DNA of 64,000 bases from CAJBVG01 sp044337515 (GTDB taxonomy: Bacteria; Bacteroidota; Bacteroidia; Sphingobacteriales; Sphingobacteriaceae), in contig JBIINK010000002.1 in NCBI GenBank assembly GCA_044337515.1, positions 1-64,000 of the forward strand. Direction: 5' to 3'. The stretch's first letter is position 1, and every line of letters begins with the position of its first letter. Shown in pieces: positions 16,703-26,106 of this stretch. A model generated the notes under the pieces. It did not search any database and had not been told where the DNA came from. It saw nothing but the letters and a program-made list of their open reading frames with translations. The position numbers and the translations under genes are program-made.

Positions 16703-18913
16703 TTAAAACTCTAAGCCAGGATTGCTAGTAGATTGATTATTCTTTTTATACTGATCACAATCCACTACAACACTTAATCCACCAGGAGGGGCTTCGAAAT
16801 CACCTATCGAAATATTTAATCGCGGATCAGCATATACTTTCTTCATATACAATGCCCAAATAGGTAAGGCGGTATTCGCCCCTTCACCTAAATTTGTTGA
16901 GCGAAAATGAACCATACGATCTTCAGCACCAGTCCAGGTTCCTGAAACTAAATCGGGAGTAATACCAATGAACCAACCATCGGAGTTCTCTTGAGTTGTG
17001 CCTGTTTTACCTGCAATAGGATTAGTTAATCTATAACGAGGCCCACGTAATCTCATACCAGTACCTTTATCAATAACACCCTTCATCATGTAAATCATTA
17101 AATAAGCGGTTTGCTCGCTTAATGCATCTACTTTTCTAGGCATTTTTTCAAATAAAACATTTCCATTTTTATCTTCAATTCGTGTGATGTAAACAGGCTC
17201 TGTCCATACGCCTTTATTAGCGTAAGTAGAGTATGCACCCACCATCTCATATAAGCTCACATCGGGCGTCCCTAAGCATATAGAAGGATACGCAGGGATA
17301 TCACTAGTGATACCCATTTTCTTTGCAACATTAACTACTGCTTGTGGGCCTACTTGCTTCATCATGTAAGCCGTAATTAAGTTTACCGAATTTGCTAAGC
17401 CCATTCGTAAAGTCATCATACCACCTTCTTTACCATCAGAATTTTTAGGAGACCAATTATCAAAGTCTTCGAAAACGATTGGCAAGTTTGGTGCTTCAAA
17501 ACAAGGAGACCATCCGTTGTCCATTGCAACGGTATAAACAAGTGGCTTAAATGTTGAACCCACTTGACGTTTACCTGTCTTAACTTGATCGTATTTAAAG
17601 TAACGATAATCCGGTCCGCCAACCCAAGCCTTAATATGACCACTGTGTGGGTCCATCGACATAAAGCTAGAACGCAAGTACCATTTGTAATATTTAATAG
17701 AATCAAGGGGAGTCATGGTCGTATCTCGATCACCAGTCCAAGAGAAAACCGTCATCGAAGTTGGAGTATTAAATGCAGTTTTAATTTCCTCATCAGAGGC
17801 ACCATCTTCTTTCATTAATTGATAGCGTTCGCTACGTTTCATCGATTGACTAATTATGTCGGTATTAGTTCCCCAAGGGCTACGGCCTTTCCAATGGTTG
17901 TTAAATTCTTTTTGAAGATAAGTTAAGTGTTCTTTTATGGCTTCTTCTGCATAGAGTTGCATGCGAGAGTCGATGGTAGTATAAATTTTTAATCCATCAC
18001 GATATAAATCATAAGGCTGGCCATCAGCTTTTTTATTTTCTTTACACCAATTCTGTAATTCTAATCGCAAGAACTCTCTAAAATAAGTAGCAGTGCCTTG
18101 GTTGTGATCCGGACTAGTATAATGCATTTCTAGTTCGCTATTGCTAGCTTCAGTTAATTCAGCTTCTGTAATGAAGCCATATTTCTCCATTTGGTTTAGC
18201 ACTACATTTCTACGTGCTTTAGCTCGTTCTGCATTACGAATTGGAGAATATACAGTTGTGCCTTTTAAAATCCCTACGAGCATCGCAGCTTCTTGTACAT
18301 TAAGATCTGAAGGAAGTTTGTTGAAATATGTTTTCGATGCAGTTTTAATTCCGAAAGAATTATTTCCAAAATCAACAGTATTAAAATACATCGTGATGAT
18401 TTCTTCTTTCGTATAATTTCTTTCAATCTTTATTGCAGTAAGCCATTCTTTGAGTTTAATAATACCAATGTTAAAGATGGTTTGTTTTTTACGAGGAAAT
18501 AGATTCTTGGCTAACTGTTGAGTAATAGTACTCGAACCACGTTTCTTACCAATAACGGAATAAAGTGCAATGGCAAAAGTCCCTTTTAAATCAATACCAG
18601 AATGCTCGTAAAAACGTACATCTTCAGTTGCGATTAATGCATTAATTAAATTTGGAGATAAGTCTTTAAACTTTGCGTTTGAACGGTTTTGAATATAATA
18701 AGAACCCAGTACTTGTGCATCTGTAGAAATTACTTCCGAAGCTAAGTTGCTTTTAGGATTTTCGAGGTCTCTAAATGTTGGTAGTTCTCCGAACAACCCC
18801 AAACCAACCGAACTAATAATTAGCACAACGAATAACAATCCGCCTATACATAATTGCCAAAAGCGTTTATTGAAATATTTAGTTTCTTCTTTAGAAAGTG
18901 TTCCGTTACTCAT
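16703..18913 (-). CDS. Class A penicillin-binding protein (PBP1A family)
   Basis: The protein has 736 residues. A short cytoplasmic N-terminus and one TM helix (residues 21-41) precede a GT51 glycosyltransferase domain with catalytic E97 in ATEDVRFYEHSG and SSTITQQLAKNLF. The transpeptidase domain has S453-TFK, SVN (in ANSVNLITAYM) and KTGTTQ. It polymerises and cross-links peptidoglycan in the periplasm. The start overlaps the end of the sprE/porW-like gene by 8 bases and uvrC follows, so the three are probably one transcript. The short acidic/polar tail lacks extra domains. Confidence 0.95.
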   Translation of the reverse strand: MSNGTLSKEETKYFNKRFWQLCIGGLLFVVLIISSVGLGLFGELPTFRDLENPKSNLASEVISTDAQVLGSYYIQNRSNAKFKDLSPNLINALIATEDVRFYEHSGIDLKGTFAIALYSVIGKKRGSSTITQQLAKNLFPRKKQTIFNIGIIKLKEWLTAIKIERNYTKEEIITMYFNTVDFGNNSFGIKTASKTYFNKLPSDLNVQEAAMLVGILKGTTVYSPIRNAERAKARRNVVLNQMEKYGFITEAELTEASNSELEMHYTSPDHNQGTATYFREFLRLELQNWCKENKKADGQPYDLYRDGLKIYTTIDSRMQLYAEEAIKEHLTYLQKEFNNHWKGRSPWGTNTDIISQSMKRSERYQLMKEDGASDEEIKTAFNTPTSMTVFSWTGDRDTTMTPLDSIKYYKWYLRSSFMSMDPHSGHIKAWVGGPDYRYFKYDQVKTGKRQVGSTFKPLVYTVAMDNGWSPCFEAPNLPIVFEDFDNWSPKNSDGKEGGMMTLRMGLANSVNLITAYMMKQVGPQAVVNVAKKMGITSDIPAYPSICLGTPDVSLYEMVGAYSTYANKGVWTEPVYITRIEDKNGNVLFEKMPRKVDALSEQTAYLMIYMMKGVIDKGTGMRLRGPRYRLTNPIAGKTGTTQENSDGWFIGITPDLVSGTWTGAEDRMVHFRSTNLGEGANTALPIWALYMKKVYADPRLNISIGDFEAPPGGLSVVVDCDQYKKNNQSTSNPGLEF

Positions 18914-21521
18914 TACTTTGGTAATTAGCGTTGTAAAACTGTATGTATTGTTGTATTGCTTTCGTTTCTTTTAATGTTTTATAATTCTTTTCAGAAATAT
19001 AAGAAATAACGTATGTGCCAGCTTTAAGTTTAATGACTTCATTAATTTTGTTAGTTAATGCTGTAATGTATTCTCTGGCAGCATTGGTATCTTGGAATGG
19101 CGACAAATAAATAACTTGATCATTCTCTCCAATTAAATCAGTTTGAATTTGAATTTTATTTAAAGAGAATTCCATGTTGTTAAATCGGAACAAGTTTAAT
19201 TTAGTTTCTCGTGTTGGAGCCATATCTAAACTTATCATCACATAATATTTCGCACGTGGGTCAATTTCAAATGTAACAGGATCTTCTGCTTTTACTTTAG
19301 CCAATTCAGGATTTTTTTGCTCTGACAGTTTTCGTAAAATTTCACGAGCAGTATTCGCTGCATCAGACGAAGGAAATTTACGTATCAATTCGTTTAATGA
19401 AATTTCTAATTCATTTACACCTTTTAGTTTCTTTTGAGAATAAGCAGATAATAAATAATATTTCGGCGCAATACTAGTGTATGTATATTGGCTATCGATT
19501 CTAGGCTTAGCACTTAATACTGAAGCATAGTTTGTGTTTAAATATGCATCATATAAATTATCATAGAACTCTTGAGCTGCTTTATCAACGGCTTTAGATT
19601 CCGAAACATAAGATGGATCGAGAACTACTTTAGCCATTATTGAATTTGGATATTCATTCAATAATTTATTTTTAAAATATTCTGCTTGTTGTTTGTTGTT
19701 GATTTGATTGTTTAAACGATACAGATTAAAATAAATTTCTGGAGCATATTTATTTTCTGGGAATCGAGTTATACAAGTTTGATAAGCTTTAATAGATTCA
19801 TTTGTATTGATTATTTCCTCACGATAGAATTGCCCAATATTAAAATAGGCCTTCACCATTTTGTCGGTAGAGGCAGTACGCGCTGCTTCTGTAGTAGGAA
19901 TATTTGCTAAATACCTGCGCTTTATAGATTCATCATCATTTTTGCCATTAGTAGAATTGTTCGCAATTTCATTCCCAGTTTCACCATTCGCTAGAGCACT
20001 CATAGTTGCAAAGCTTTCTTTGTTTACTCTCCTCCAATTGTCCTCCAGTGTTCTTCTTCCGAATTTTTTAGTGAAGTCTGCATTGCCAGAAGCAATAGCA
20101 TTTTGATTATAAAAGTACCAGGTACTACCACTAGCTCCTGCAGCAGGTTTTCCACCAGCCGAAGATTCGTTAACTCTTGCTAAATTATTGAGCGCTTGTT
20201 CTGCATTTCTACGCAACTCTTCTTCTTGACGAAGTTTTTCTTCTTTCTCTTTTCTTACAATTCCTTCAACGAAAGCCATAAGATCCTTTTCTGGCATTTT
20301 AGCTAAACGTTGTAAACTATCTTCTCGGTTAATAACTTTTAAATTTTCAACTAATTTACTTAAACTGATCTTGCGTTTATTGGCAAGTTCGAAATCAGGA
20401 TGAGTCTTTGCTAAAAATGTACTAGCACTATCGTAATAAATTTGTGCTGGCTCATAATTTTCATCAGCATAAAAAATATTGGCAAGTTTCAAAAATGATT
20501 TACCTTTTTGCGATAAGTTTTGAATGCTTGATGATGCAGACATTTGAAAAGATTGAATTGCTTTTTTTTCATCGCTAGCTTTCTCATAGATTAAACCTAA
20601 AGAATAATAAAGCTGGTCGCGATACTCTATGTTTTTAGCATCACTCAACATTTTTATTAATTCCTTTTCTAAATTTTTTCTATTGCCGACAGATGATGTT
20701 TGCACTAAACGAGCAGAATTGATTTTTGCATTAAAAGCTAATTCGTATGGTGGATTTAGTTTTAATACTTGTTGATAACGAAGGCCAGCTTTATCTTCTT
20801 CTTCAATTTTTTCATATAGCTGAGCTATGATATATGTATACCGAGCACGAATAGATTTTTTCTTTTGAACTTGAACCGATTTCTCTAAATATTCAATTGC
20901 CTTGGTATAATTTTTCTTATCGACATGATACCACGCGATTACTGCAAAGAGCTCCGAGATATTTTTCTTAGGGAATGTTTCACTTGCTAAAGCCACATTA
21001 ATAACCGATTCTGCTTGGTTATATTTTTTTAACATGATGTATGATTTTATCAACCATATGTATGCTACATCTGCGGGTCCGCTACCTTTATACCTGCCTG
21101 CAATAAACTGAAAAGTTTCTGCTGCTGTGAAATAATCTTTTTTATAAAAGTATGAACGACCGATTTCAAAATAACAATCATCTATCCATTTGCTACGCTC
21201 ATGACGTTGTATTACAAGCGATGCTTTTTTTATTGCATCATCTAAAGCTTGGTTCCCAGTTTTCTTTGTATTACTTGCAGCATCATCATCTCTAACTAAT
21301 TTAAATATCGGCAATAGCTCATCATATTTATCTTGAAATGCTTTATCGGCCTGTAATTCTGTATTATCAACACGTTGTTTTGCGTTAAAATATCCGTTAT
21401 AATGTGCAGTAACATCATGGAATGTCCTTTTTACAATTCCATATCGGCTAGATTTACACGATGAAAATAGTGTAATCCCAATAATACTGATGTATATGAA
21501 GTTTTTAGATAATTGTCTCAA
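18906..21521 (-). CDS. sprE: TPR lipoprotein SprE/PorW-like, T9SS component
   Basis: The protein has 871 residues and a lipobox LFSSC (C22). The mature N-terminus carries HDVTAHYNGYFNAKQRV, a hallmark of SprE/PorW proteins, followed by many TPR-like helical repeats over residues ~90-420 and ~560-760. A low-complexity Glu/Arg coiled coil near 410-450 separates the two blocks. In Flavobacterium and Porphyromonas this lipoprotein is needed for gliding and T9SS secretion and links the motor/ring to the Sov translocon. Length equals that of known SprE (about 870). The name is from recognition of this motif and size, not alignment. Confidence 0.82.
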   Translation of the reverse strand: MRQLSKNFIYISIIGITLFSSCKSSRYGIVKRTFHDVTAHYNGYFNAKQRVDNTELQADKAFQDKYDELLPIFKLVRDDDAASNTKKTGNQALDDAIKKASLVIQRHERSKWIDDCYFEIGRSYFYKKDYFTAAETFQFIAGRYKGSGPADVAYIWLIKSYIMLKKYNQAESVINVALASETFPKKNISELFAVIAWYHVDKKNYTKAIEYLEKSVQVQKKKSIRARYTYIIAQLYEKIEEEDKAGLRYQQVLKLNPPYELAFNAKINSARLVQTSSVGNRKNLEKELIKMLSDAKNIEYRDQLYYSLGLIYEKASDEKKAIQSFQMSASSSIQNLSQKGKSFLKLANIFYADENYEPAQIYYDSASTFLAKTHPDFELANKRKISLSKLVENLKVINREDSLQRLAKMPEKDLMAFVEGIVRKEKEEKLRQEEELRRNAEQALNNLARVNESSAGGKPAAGASGSTWYFYNQNAIASGNADFTKKFGRRTLEDNWRRVNKESFATMSALANGETGNEIANNSTNGKNDDESIKRRYLANIPTTEAARTASTDKMVKAYFNIGQFYREEIINTNESIKAYQTCITRFPENKYAPEIYFNLYRLNNQINNKQQAEYFKNKLLNEYPNSIMAKVVLDPSYVSESKAVDKAAQEFYDNLYDAYLNTNYASVLSAKPRIDSQYTYTSIAPKYYLLSAYSQKKLKGVNELEISLNELIRKFPSSDAANTAREILRKLSEQKNPELAKVKAEDPVTFEIDPRAKYYVMISLDMAPTRETKLNLFRFNNMEFSLNKIQIQTDLIGENDQVIYLSPFQDTNAAREYITALTNKINEVIKLKAGTYVISYISEKNYKTLKETKAIQQYIQFYNANYQSNE

Positions 21522-21553
21522 CGTAGTTTTTTATTATAATAACTTAAGGATTA

Positions 21554-21561
21554 CAAATTTA
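21554..21561 (-). promoter_or_regulatory. Candidate -7 box for the sprE-PBP-uvrC operon
   Basis: On the minus strand this reads TAAATTTG, matching TAnnTTTG, 33 bases before the sprE start. The nearest TTTG upstream (21590-21587) is 25 bases away, longer than the usual spacing. Confidence 0.4.
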
Positions 21562-21640
21562 TTTTATTTAATGATATTCTGTAAAACAAAACACGATAAA
21601 GCACAATTCGATAAAAATGGTTTAATTTGCAATCTAAGCG

Positions 21641-22510
21641 ATGGCAACTAAAAAGCAAAAATTATTAGATCGACTAAAAAACAAGTATAAGCTTGTTATT
21701 TTAAACGACGAGACTTTTGAAGAAAAAGCATCATTTACACTAAACCGATTGAATGTGTTCATCTTAGGAAGTGTATTGTTGGTTATTTGGATAGGGATTG
21801 TTACATCTATTTTGATTTTTACACCATTAAAGGAGTATATCCCAGGATACGCTGACGTTTCATTACGTAGAGATATTTCTGAAATGTCGCTTAAAGTGGA
21901 TTCATTACAAGATTTTATTGATGCTAACAATAAATATATAGAGAACATTAATAATGTTATTAATGGAACTGTTGGAACTAAAGACACCATTAATAAGAAC
22001 AGTAAGCCAACACTGAAGGATACTACCTTTAGAATTGGTTCTAAGCCAGAGGAAGATTCTTTGTTGCGATTAATGATTGAGGATCAAAACCAATATGGTT
22101 TTGCAATTAAAGAAAGTAATGTAAAGCCAAGTGGAATAGCCGGTTACGCCTTTTTTACACCTGTTAAAGGAATTATTACTCAAGGATATAATCCAAGAAA
22201 GGGGCATTATGGAATTGATGTTGCAGCAACAAAAGGCTTACCTATTAAGGTGGCATTAGAAGGCAGTGTTGTATTTGCAGGTTGGACTTCTGATGCAGGA
22301 TATGTTGTTGTAATTCAGCACAGTAACGATTTGGTGTCGATGTACAAGCATTGCTCTGTAGTATTGAAAAAAGTTGGTAACTTTGTTCGTTCTGGGGAGC
22401 CGATAGCTATTGTAGGCGACACTGGTGAGTTTAGTACAGGGCCACATCTTCATTTTGAACTTTGGTTTAAAGGGAATGCAGTAAACCCTATTGATTACAT
22501 TAATTTTTAA
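21641..22510 (+). CDS. M23-family peptidoglycan endopeptidase, membrane-anchored
   Basis: The protein has 289 residues. A cytoplasmic N-terminus is followed by a TM helix at about 31-54 and a short coiled-coil stalk. The LytM/M23 domain covers residues ~170-285, with zinc ligands in HYGIDVA (H, D) and GPHLHFELW (HxH). Such proteins cut peptide cross-links or regulate other hydrolases. The bactofilin gene begins 3 bases after its stop; M23-bactofilin pairs are an established cell-shape module (for example Csd1/CcmA in Helicobacter). It is divergent from sprE. Confidence 0.9.
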   Translation: MATKKQKLLDRLKNKYKLVILNDETFEEKASFTLNRLNVFILGSVLLVIWIGIVTSILIFTPLKEYIPGYADVSLRRDISEMSLKVDSLQDFIDANNKYIENINNVINGTVGTKDTINKNSKPTLKDTTFRIGSKPEEDSLLRLMIEDQNQYGFAIKESNVKPSGIAGYAFFTPVKGIITQGYNPRKGHYGIDVAATKGLPIKVALEGSVVFAGWTSDAGYVVVIQHSNDLVSMYKHCSVVLKKVGNFVRSGEPIAIVGDTGEFSTGPHLHFELWFKGNAVNPIDYINF

Positions 22511-22513
22511 GTC

Positions 22514-22942
22514 ATGTTTGAGAAAAAGGAACATAAAACTACTAAGGATAACGAAATTAACGGTTCAATTAATTTAATTGGACAAGGAACTATGATTACC
22601 GGCGACTTATCGTGTAAGGGTGACATTCGTATTGATGGAGAAATCATTGGAAATGTAATTTCTAAAGCTAAGGTGGTAATTGGTACGACAGGCAAAGTGA
22701 TAGGTGACGTAATAGGGTCGAATGCTGATATAAGTGGACAAATGAAAGGTGATTTAACAGTTACTGATACTATATTTTTAAAGTCTACCGCCTTAATTGA
22801 AGGTGACATGGTAACGAATAAACTCATTGTAGAGTCAGGAGCCATCTTCTCTGGTAATTGTAATATGGGGATATCTTCAGAAAAGGGATATTCATCAAAA
22901 TCAAAAACAGAGAAATCTTTCAAAGCAATTGAAGAAAACTAA
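22514..22942 (+). CDS. Bactofilin (polymer-forming cytoskeletal protein)
   Basis: The protein has 142 residues. A central DUF583 beta-helix (about residues 20-118) shows repeated G-D-[I/V] turns: GTMITGDLSCKGDIRIDGEI, then VIGDVIGSNADISGQMKGDL. The N- and C-terminal tails are Lys/Glu-rich and disordered. Bactofilins polymerise without nucleotides and position cell-wall enzymes. It follows the M23 peptidase by 3 bases and its stop codon directly abuts the TTG start of atpZ, so cell-shape and ATP synthase genes appear transcriptionally joined. Confidence 0.92.
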   Translation: MFEKKEHKTTKDNEINGSINLIGQGTMITGDLSCKGDIRIDGEIIGNVISKAKVVIGTTGKVIGDVIGSNADISGQMKGDLTVTDTIFLKSTALIEGDMVTNKLIVESGAIFSGNCNMGISSEKGYSSKSKTEKSFKAIEEN

Positions 22943-23128
22943 TTGAACAATTACATCAAATATGCCGGAATGGGGTTTCAAATGCTGGTAATTATCGGCG
23001 GATTAACCTATTTGGGTAATTATTTAGATCATAAGTGGAGTTTTGCTACACCATGGATGACTATTTCGATGGCATTATTTGGCATCGTGGCATCTACCTA
23101 TCAAATTATTAAACAGCTTACCAAATAA
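22943..23128 (+). CDS. atpZ: AtpZ/AtpI-family protein, TTG start
   Basis: The protein has 61 residues with two TM helices (about 8-26 and 36-56) and the YLGNYLDHKW loop typical of AtpZ. AtpZ/AtpI assist c-ring assembly or ion supply to the ATP synthase. The start is TTG immediately after the bactofilin TAA in the same frame. The first ATG would be residue 10 and would cut into the conserved KYAGMGFQM segment, so TTG is preferred. The position before atpB supports the call. Confidence 0.78.
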   Translation: MNNYIKYAGMGFQMLVIIGGLTYLGNYLDHKWSFATPWMTISMALFGIVASTYQIIKQLTK

Positions 23129-23136
23129 ATCCGAAG

Positions 23137-23520
23137 ATGAGTTTAATTAGGTTTTTATTGTGGAGCGCATTTATAGCTTTATTACTCTTTTCTTTTGGCG
23201 AAATAATTGAGAATATCCTACATAAAGAAGTATTTATCGATGCTTATCCGATGTTTATTCTCTTCTTTTTTTTCATTACAATGCTTTCTTATTTGATTTG
23301 TGCTTTTGGATTAAAAAAAAGTGCAGATAGTTCAGTTTTTATTATGCTGGGATCGGTGGTCGTAAAACTGCTTTTAAGCATGGTATTCGCACTTATTTTT
23401 ATTTATGGAAATCGATTTGATAAGATTGGATTTTTAATCAGTTTTTTCCTTCCATATTTTGTGTATTCGGGCTTTGAAATTTATTCGTTAATGTATAACT
23501 TGCGCGCTCTTAAAAAATAA
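23137..23520 (+). CDS. Small four-helix membrane protein at the atpI position
   Basis: The protein has 127 residues with four hydrophobic segments, about 4-22, 38-60, 66-87 and 95-117. I see no motif and do not recognise it beyond its place between atpZ and atpB, where Bacteroidota often encode an AtpI-like protein of low conservation. It starts 8 bases after the atpZ stop. A role as ATP synthase assembly factor is inference from context only. Confidence 0.6.
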   Translation: MSLIRFLLWSAFIALLLFSFGEIIENILHKEVFIDAYPMFILFFFFITMLSYLICAFGLKKSADSSVFIMLGSVVVKLLLSMVFALIFIYGNRFDKIGFLISFFLPYFVYSGFEIYSLMYNLRALKK

Positions 23521-23536
23521 AAAAATCTTAAAATAG

Positions 23537-24679
23537 ATGCGCAGAAGTGGCTTTTTTACCAAAAAACTGAATTCATTTTTAATGTTTTCTGCTATTTTAT
23601 GTTTTTCATACCTTCCAAGTTTCAGTAATGAGGTAGAAAAACATGGAGTAAATCATACAGAAAATGCAGATACGGCAGCTATATCTCATGCGAGTTCAAA
23701 CACTGATTCTTCTCATGCTGAACATGGTGAAGAAAAGTTCAATGCTTCAGAATTAATTTTAGAGCATATTGCTGATAGTCACGATTGGCATTTATGGGGG
23801 CATACATCAATACATTTACCAATATTATTATATACCGATAAAGGTATTGAGTGCTTTTCATCAGGGAAGTTTAACCATGGACACGATAAGGTTGCGGGTA
23901 AACATTACACTTATGCTATTGAGCATGAACACATTAAAATTGTTGGTGAAAATGGGGAAGTGAATGAAGAAGCTACAAAATCGATGATAGACATCTCTAT
24001 TACTAAAAACGTAATGTCGATGTTTATTTCAATGATATTATTGTTGTTGATCTTTACTTCAGTAGCATCATCATACAAAAAAAGAGAAGGAAAAGCTCCA
24101 AAGGGCTTTCAGTCTTTAATAGAGCCAATCATTATTTTTGTAAGAGATGACATTGCTAAGCCAAACTTAGGATACAAATATGCAAGGTTTATGCCTTTCT
24201 TATTAACTATATTTTTCTTCATCTGGATTAACAACATGATTGGTTTAGTGCCATTCTTCCCAGGAGGAGCTAACTTAACAGGTAATATCGCATTTACAGT
24301 AGTTATGGGAGTGATTACATTCTTCGTAACTAACCTTAACGGAAATAAATCATACTGGAAGCATATCTTTTTACCTGATGTTCCATGGTGGTTATATCCG
24401 ATTATGATTCCTGTAGAGATTATCGGGGTATTATCGAAGCCATTCGCTTTGATTGTCCGTTTATTCGCGAATATCACAGCAGGTCACATTATTGTGTTGA
24501 GTTTAATTTGTTTAATCTTCATTTTCAAAACCATTATGATTGCACCGGTTTCGGTTGGATTCGTATTGTTTATGGATGTGTTGGAGATGTTAGTAGCGTT
24601 TTTACAAGCCTTCATTTTTACAATGTTAACAGCATTGTTTATCGGAACAGCAGTTGCTGAACCACATGGAGATCATTAA
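23537..24679 (+). CDS. atpB: F-type ATP synthase subunit a
   Basis: The protein has 380 residues, much longer than the ~270 of proteobacterial subunit a. Residues 1-30 look like a signal peptide. Residues 31-135 form a His/Glu-rich extension with many His (H36, H40, H51, H60, H63, H85, H90 and others). Membrane helices begin near residue 155. The essential proton-path arginine is R308 in KPFALIVRLFANITAGH. The extended N-terminus is common in Bacteroidota AtpB, but the His clustering is striking. The subunit forms the proton half-channels against the c-ring. Confidence 0.95.
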   Translation: MRRSGFFTKKLNSFLMFSAILCFSYLPSFSNEVEKHGVNHTENADTAAISHASSNTDSSHAEHGEEKFNASELILEHIADSHDWHLWGHTSIHLPILLYTDKGIECFSSGKFNHGHDKVAGKHYTYAIEHEHIKIVGENGEVNEEATKSMIDISITKNVMSMFISMILLLLIFTSVASSYKKREGKAPKGFQSLIEPIIIFVRDDIAKPNLGYKYARFMPFLLTIFFFIWINNMIGLVPFFPGGANLTGNIAFTVVMGVITFFVTNLNGNKSYWKHIFLPDVPWWLYPIMIPVEIIGVLSKPFALIVRLFANITAGHIIVLSLICLIFIFKTIMIAPVSVGFVLFMDVLEMLVAFLQAFIFTMLTALFIGTAVAEPHGDH

Positions 24680-24712
24680 TAGGAATTAATTTTTAACTTA
24701 AAATAAAATAAA

Positions 24713-24922
24713 ATGACAGGAAGTATCGCAGCAATCGGTGCAGGATTAGCAGTAATCGGCGCAGGTTTAGGTATCGGAAGAATTGGTGGTTCAGCAATGG
24801 ATGGCATTGCTCGTCAACCAGAAGCCGCTTCAAAAATTCAAACAGCAATGATCATCGCAGCAGCCCTTGTAGAAGGTGTTGCATTATTCGGTGTGGTAGT
24901 TGCTTTGTTAGGAAACGGTTGA
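24713..24922 (+). CDS. atpE: F-type ATP synthase subunit c
   Basis: The protein has 69 residues in two TM helices with the RQPEAASK loop (residues 34-41) that contacts gamma/epsilon. The ion-binding carboxylate is E54 in AALVEGVALFG. The residue after it is Gly and no Gln sits at the helix-1 coordination position, so proton rather than sodium coupling is expected. A terminator-like hairpin lies 11 bases downstream, before atpF. Confidence 0.96.
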   Translation: MTGSIAAIGAGLAVIGAGLGIGRIGGSAMDGIARQPEAASKIQTAMIIAAALVEGVALFGVVVALLGNG

Positions 24923-24933
24923 TCCAACAAAAA

Positions 24934-24963
24934 GCCTGTTGCGTTTGGCAACGGGCTTTTTTT
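24934..24963 (+). terminator. Terminator-like hairpin inside the atp operon (atpE/atpF)
   Basis: GCCTGTTGC (24934-24942) pairs with GCAACGGGC (24948-24956) over 9 bp with one G-T, followed by seven T (24957-24963). Because atpF-H-A-G follow on the same strand, it probably acts as a partial terminator or a 3'-stabilising stem. Confidence 0.8.
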
Positions 24964-25005
24964 AAGTTTTGAAAATTAGACATTAATTAAACATCAAATA
25001 AAGAT

Positions 25006-25500
25006 ATGGATATAGTTACGCCGAGTTTAGGATTGGTATTTTGGACCAGCATCTCATTCTTATTGTTATTGTTCTTATTAGGTAAGTTCGCTTGGAAACC
25101 TATCATGAAAGCGTTAGACGATCGTGAGCGTTCTATTGAAGAAGCATTAAGTGCAGCTGAAAAAGCTAAAGACGAGTTAGCAAGATTAAATAACGAGAGC
25201 GAGCTTTTATTAAAAGAAGCTAGAGCTGAACGTGATTTGATTTTAAAAGAAGCGAAACAATTACGCGACAATACTATTGCTGATGCAAAAGGTTTAGCAC
25301 AAGTTGAAGCAAATAAGATGATCGAAAAAGCAAAAGTGGAAATCGATAATCAAAAGAATGCTGCTTTAGCTGAAGTGAAAAATCAAGTTGCTACATTATC
25401 AATTGATATTGCAGAGAAAGTGTTACGCAAACAATTAGAAGATAAATCGAAACAAGAAAACTTGGTTGCAGATTTATTGAAAGAAGTAAAGTTAAGCTAG
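25006..25500 (+). CDS. atpF: F-type ATP synthase subunit b
   Basis: The protein has 164 residues: one N-terminal TM helix (about 8-28, LVFWTSISFLLLLFLLG followed by KFAWKPI) and then a continuous charged helical coiled coil rich in A, E, K and L to the end. This is the peripheral stalk dimer that tethers F1 to subunit a. It lies after the intra-operon hairpin and 27 bases before atpH. Confidence 0.95.
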   Translation: MDIVTPSLGLVFWTSISFLLLLFLLGKFAWKPIMKALDDRERSIEEALSAAEKAKDELARLNNESELLLKEARAERDLILKEAKQLRDNTIADAKGLAQVEANKMIEKAKVEIDNQKNAALAEVKNQVATLSIDIAEKVLRKQLEDKSKQENLVADLLKEVKLS

Positions 25501-25527
25501 TACAAGCGAAACTAAAATAGTAAAGAT

Positions 25528-26064
25528 ATGTCAGAAATTAGAGTTGCCACCAGATATGCCAAATCACTTATAGATCTTGCGATTGAACGCAATGAGCTAG
25601 AGAGAGTAAAGCAAGATATCGATTTATTTATCGCTGCTACTAAAGCAAGTTCTGAATTAGTTGCCGTGTTAAAAAATCCAATAGTTCCAATTGACAAAAA
25701 ATTGAAAATTGTAAGAGGATTATTTGGTGAGCAAGTAAATAAAACGACTCAATCTTTTTTTGATATTGTAATTAACAAGGCGAGAGCAGAAGTATTACAC
25801 TCTACTGCTTTAGAATTTGTAAATCAATACAACGAAAAGAAAAATATTTTAAAAGCGAAAGTTGTTTCAGCTACAGCATTGAATGATGCATCAAGAGCTG
25901 AAATAATTAGTATCGTAGAGAAAGCAACAAGCAAACATGTAGTATTAGACGAAAAGGTTGATGCTGCATTAATTGGAGGTTTCTTACTTACAGTAGGAGA
26001 TAAGCAATTTGATACCAGTATTTCAAAGAGCTTACAAAAATTGAAAAAGAGTTTTAGTAACTAA
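25528..26064 (+). CDS. atpH: F-type ATP synthase subunit delta
   Basis: The protein has 178 residues in the usual two-part layout. The helical N-terminal domain begins RVATRYAKSLIDLAIERNEL, with LKNPIVPIDKKLKIV near residue 50-65. The C-terminal domain ends LIGGFLLTVGDKQFDTSISKSL, the conserved OSCP/delta ending. It connects the b stalk to the top of alpha3beta3. Confidence 0.95.
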   Translation: MSEIRVATRYAKSLIDLAIERNELERVKQDIDLFIAATKASSELVAVLKNPIVPIDKKLKIVRGLFGEQVNKTTQSFFDIVINKARAEVLHSTALEFVNQYNEKKNILKAKVVSATALNDASRAEIISIVEKATSKHVVLDEKVDAALIGGFLLTVGDKQFDTSISKSLQKLKKSFSN

Positions 26065-26106
26065 TACAAACATTAATAAATTTTAAATCAATAAACACAT
26101 AATAAG

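Noticed and set aside
22507..22923. 138-codon open frame antisense to the bactofilin gene
   Set aside because: It mirrors the bactofilin coding frame, has no recognisable domain, and the sense protein has a clear family fold.
24109..24477. 122-codon minus-strand open frame within atpB
   Set aside because: Antisense to the conserved membrane core of subunit a, with no family features.
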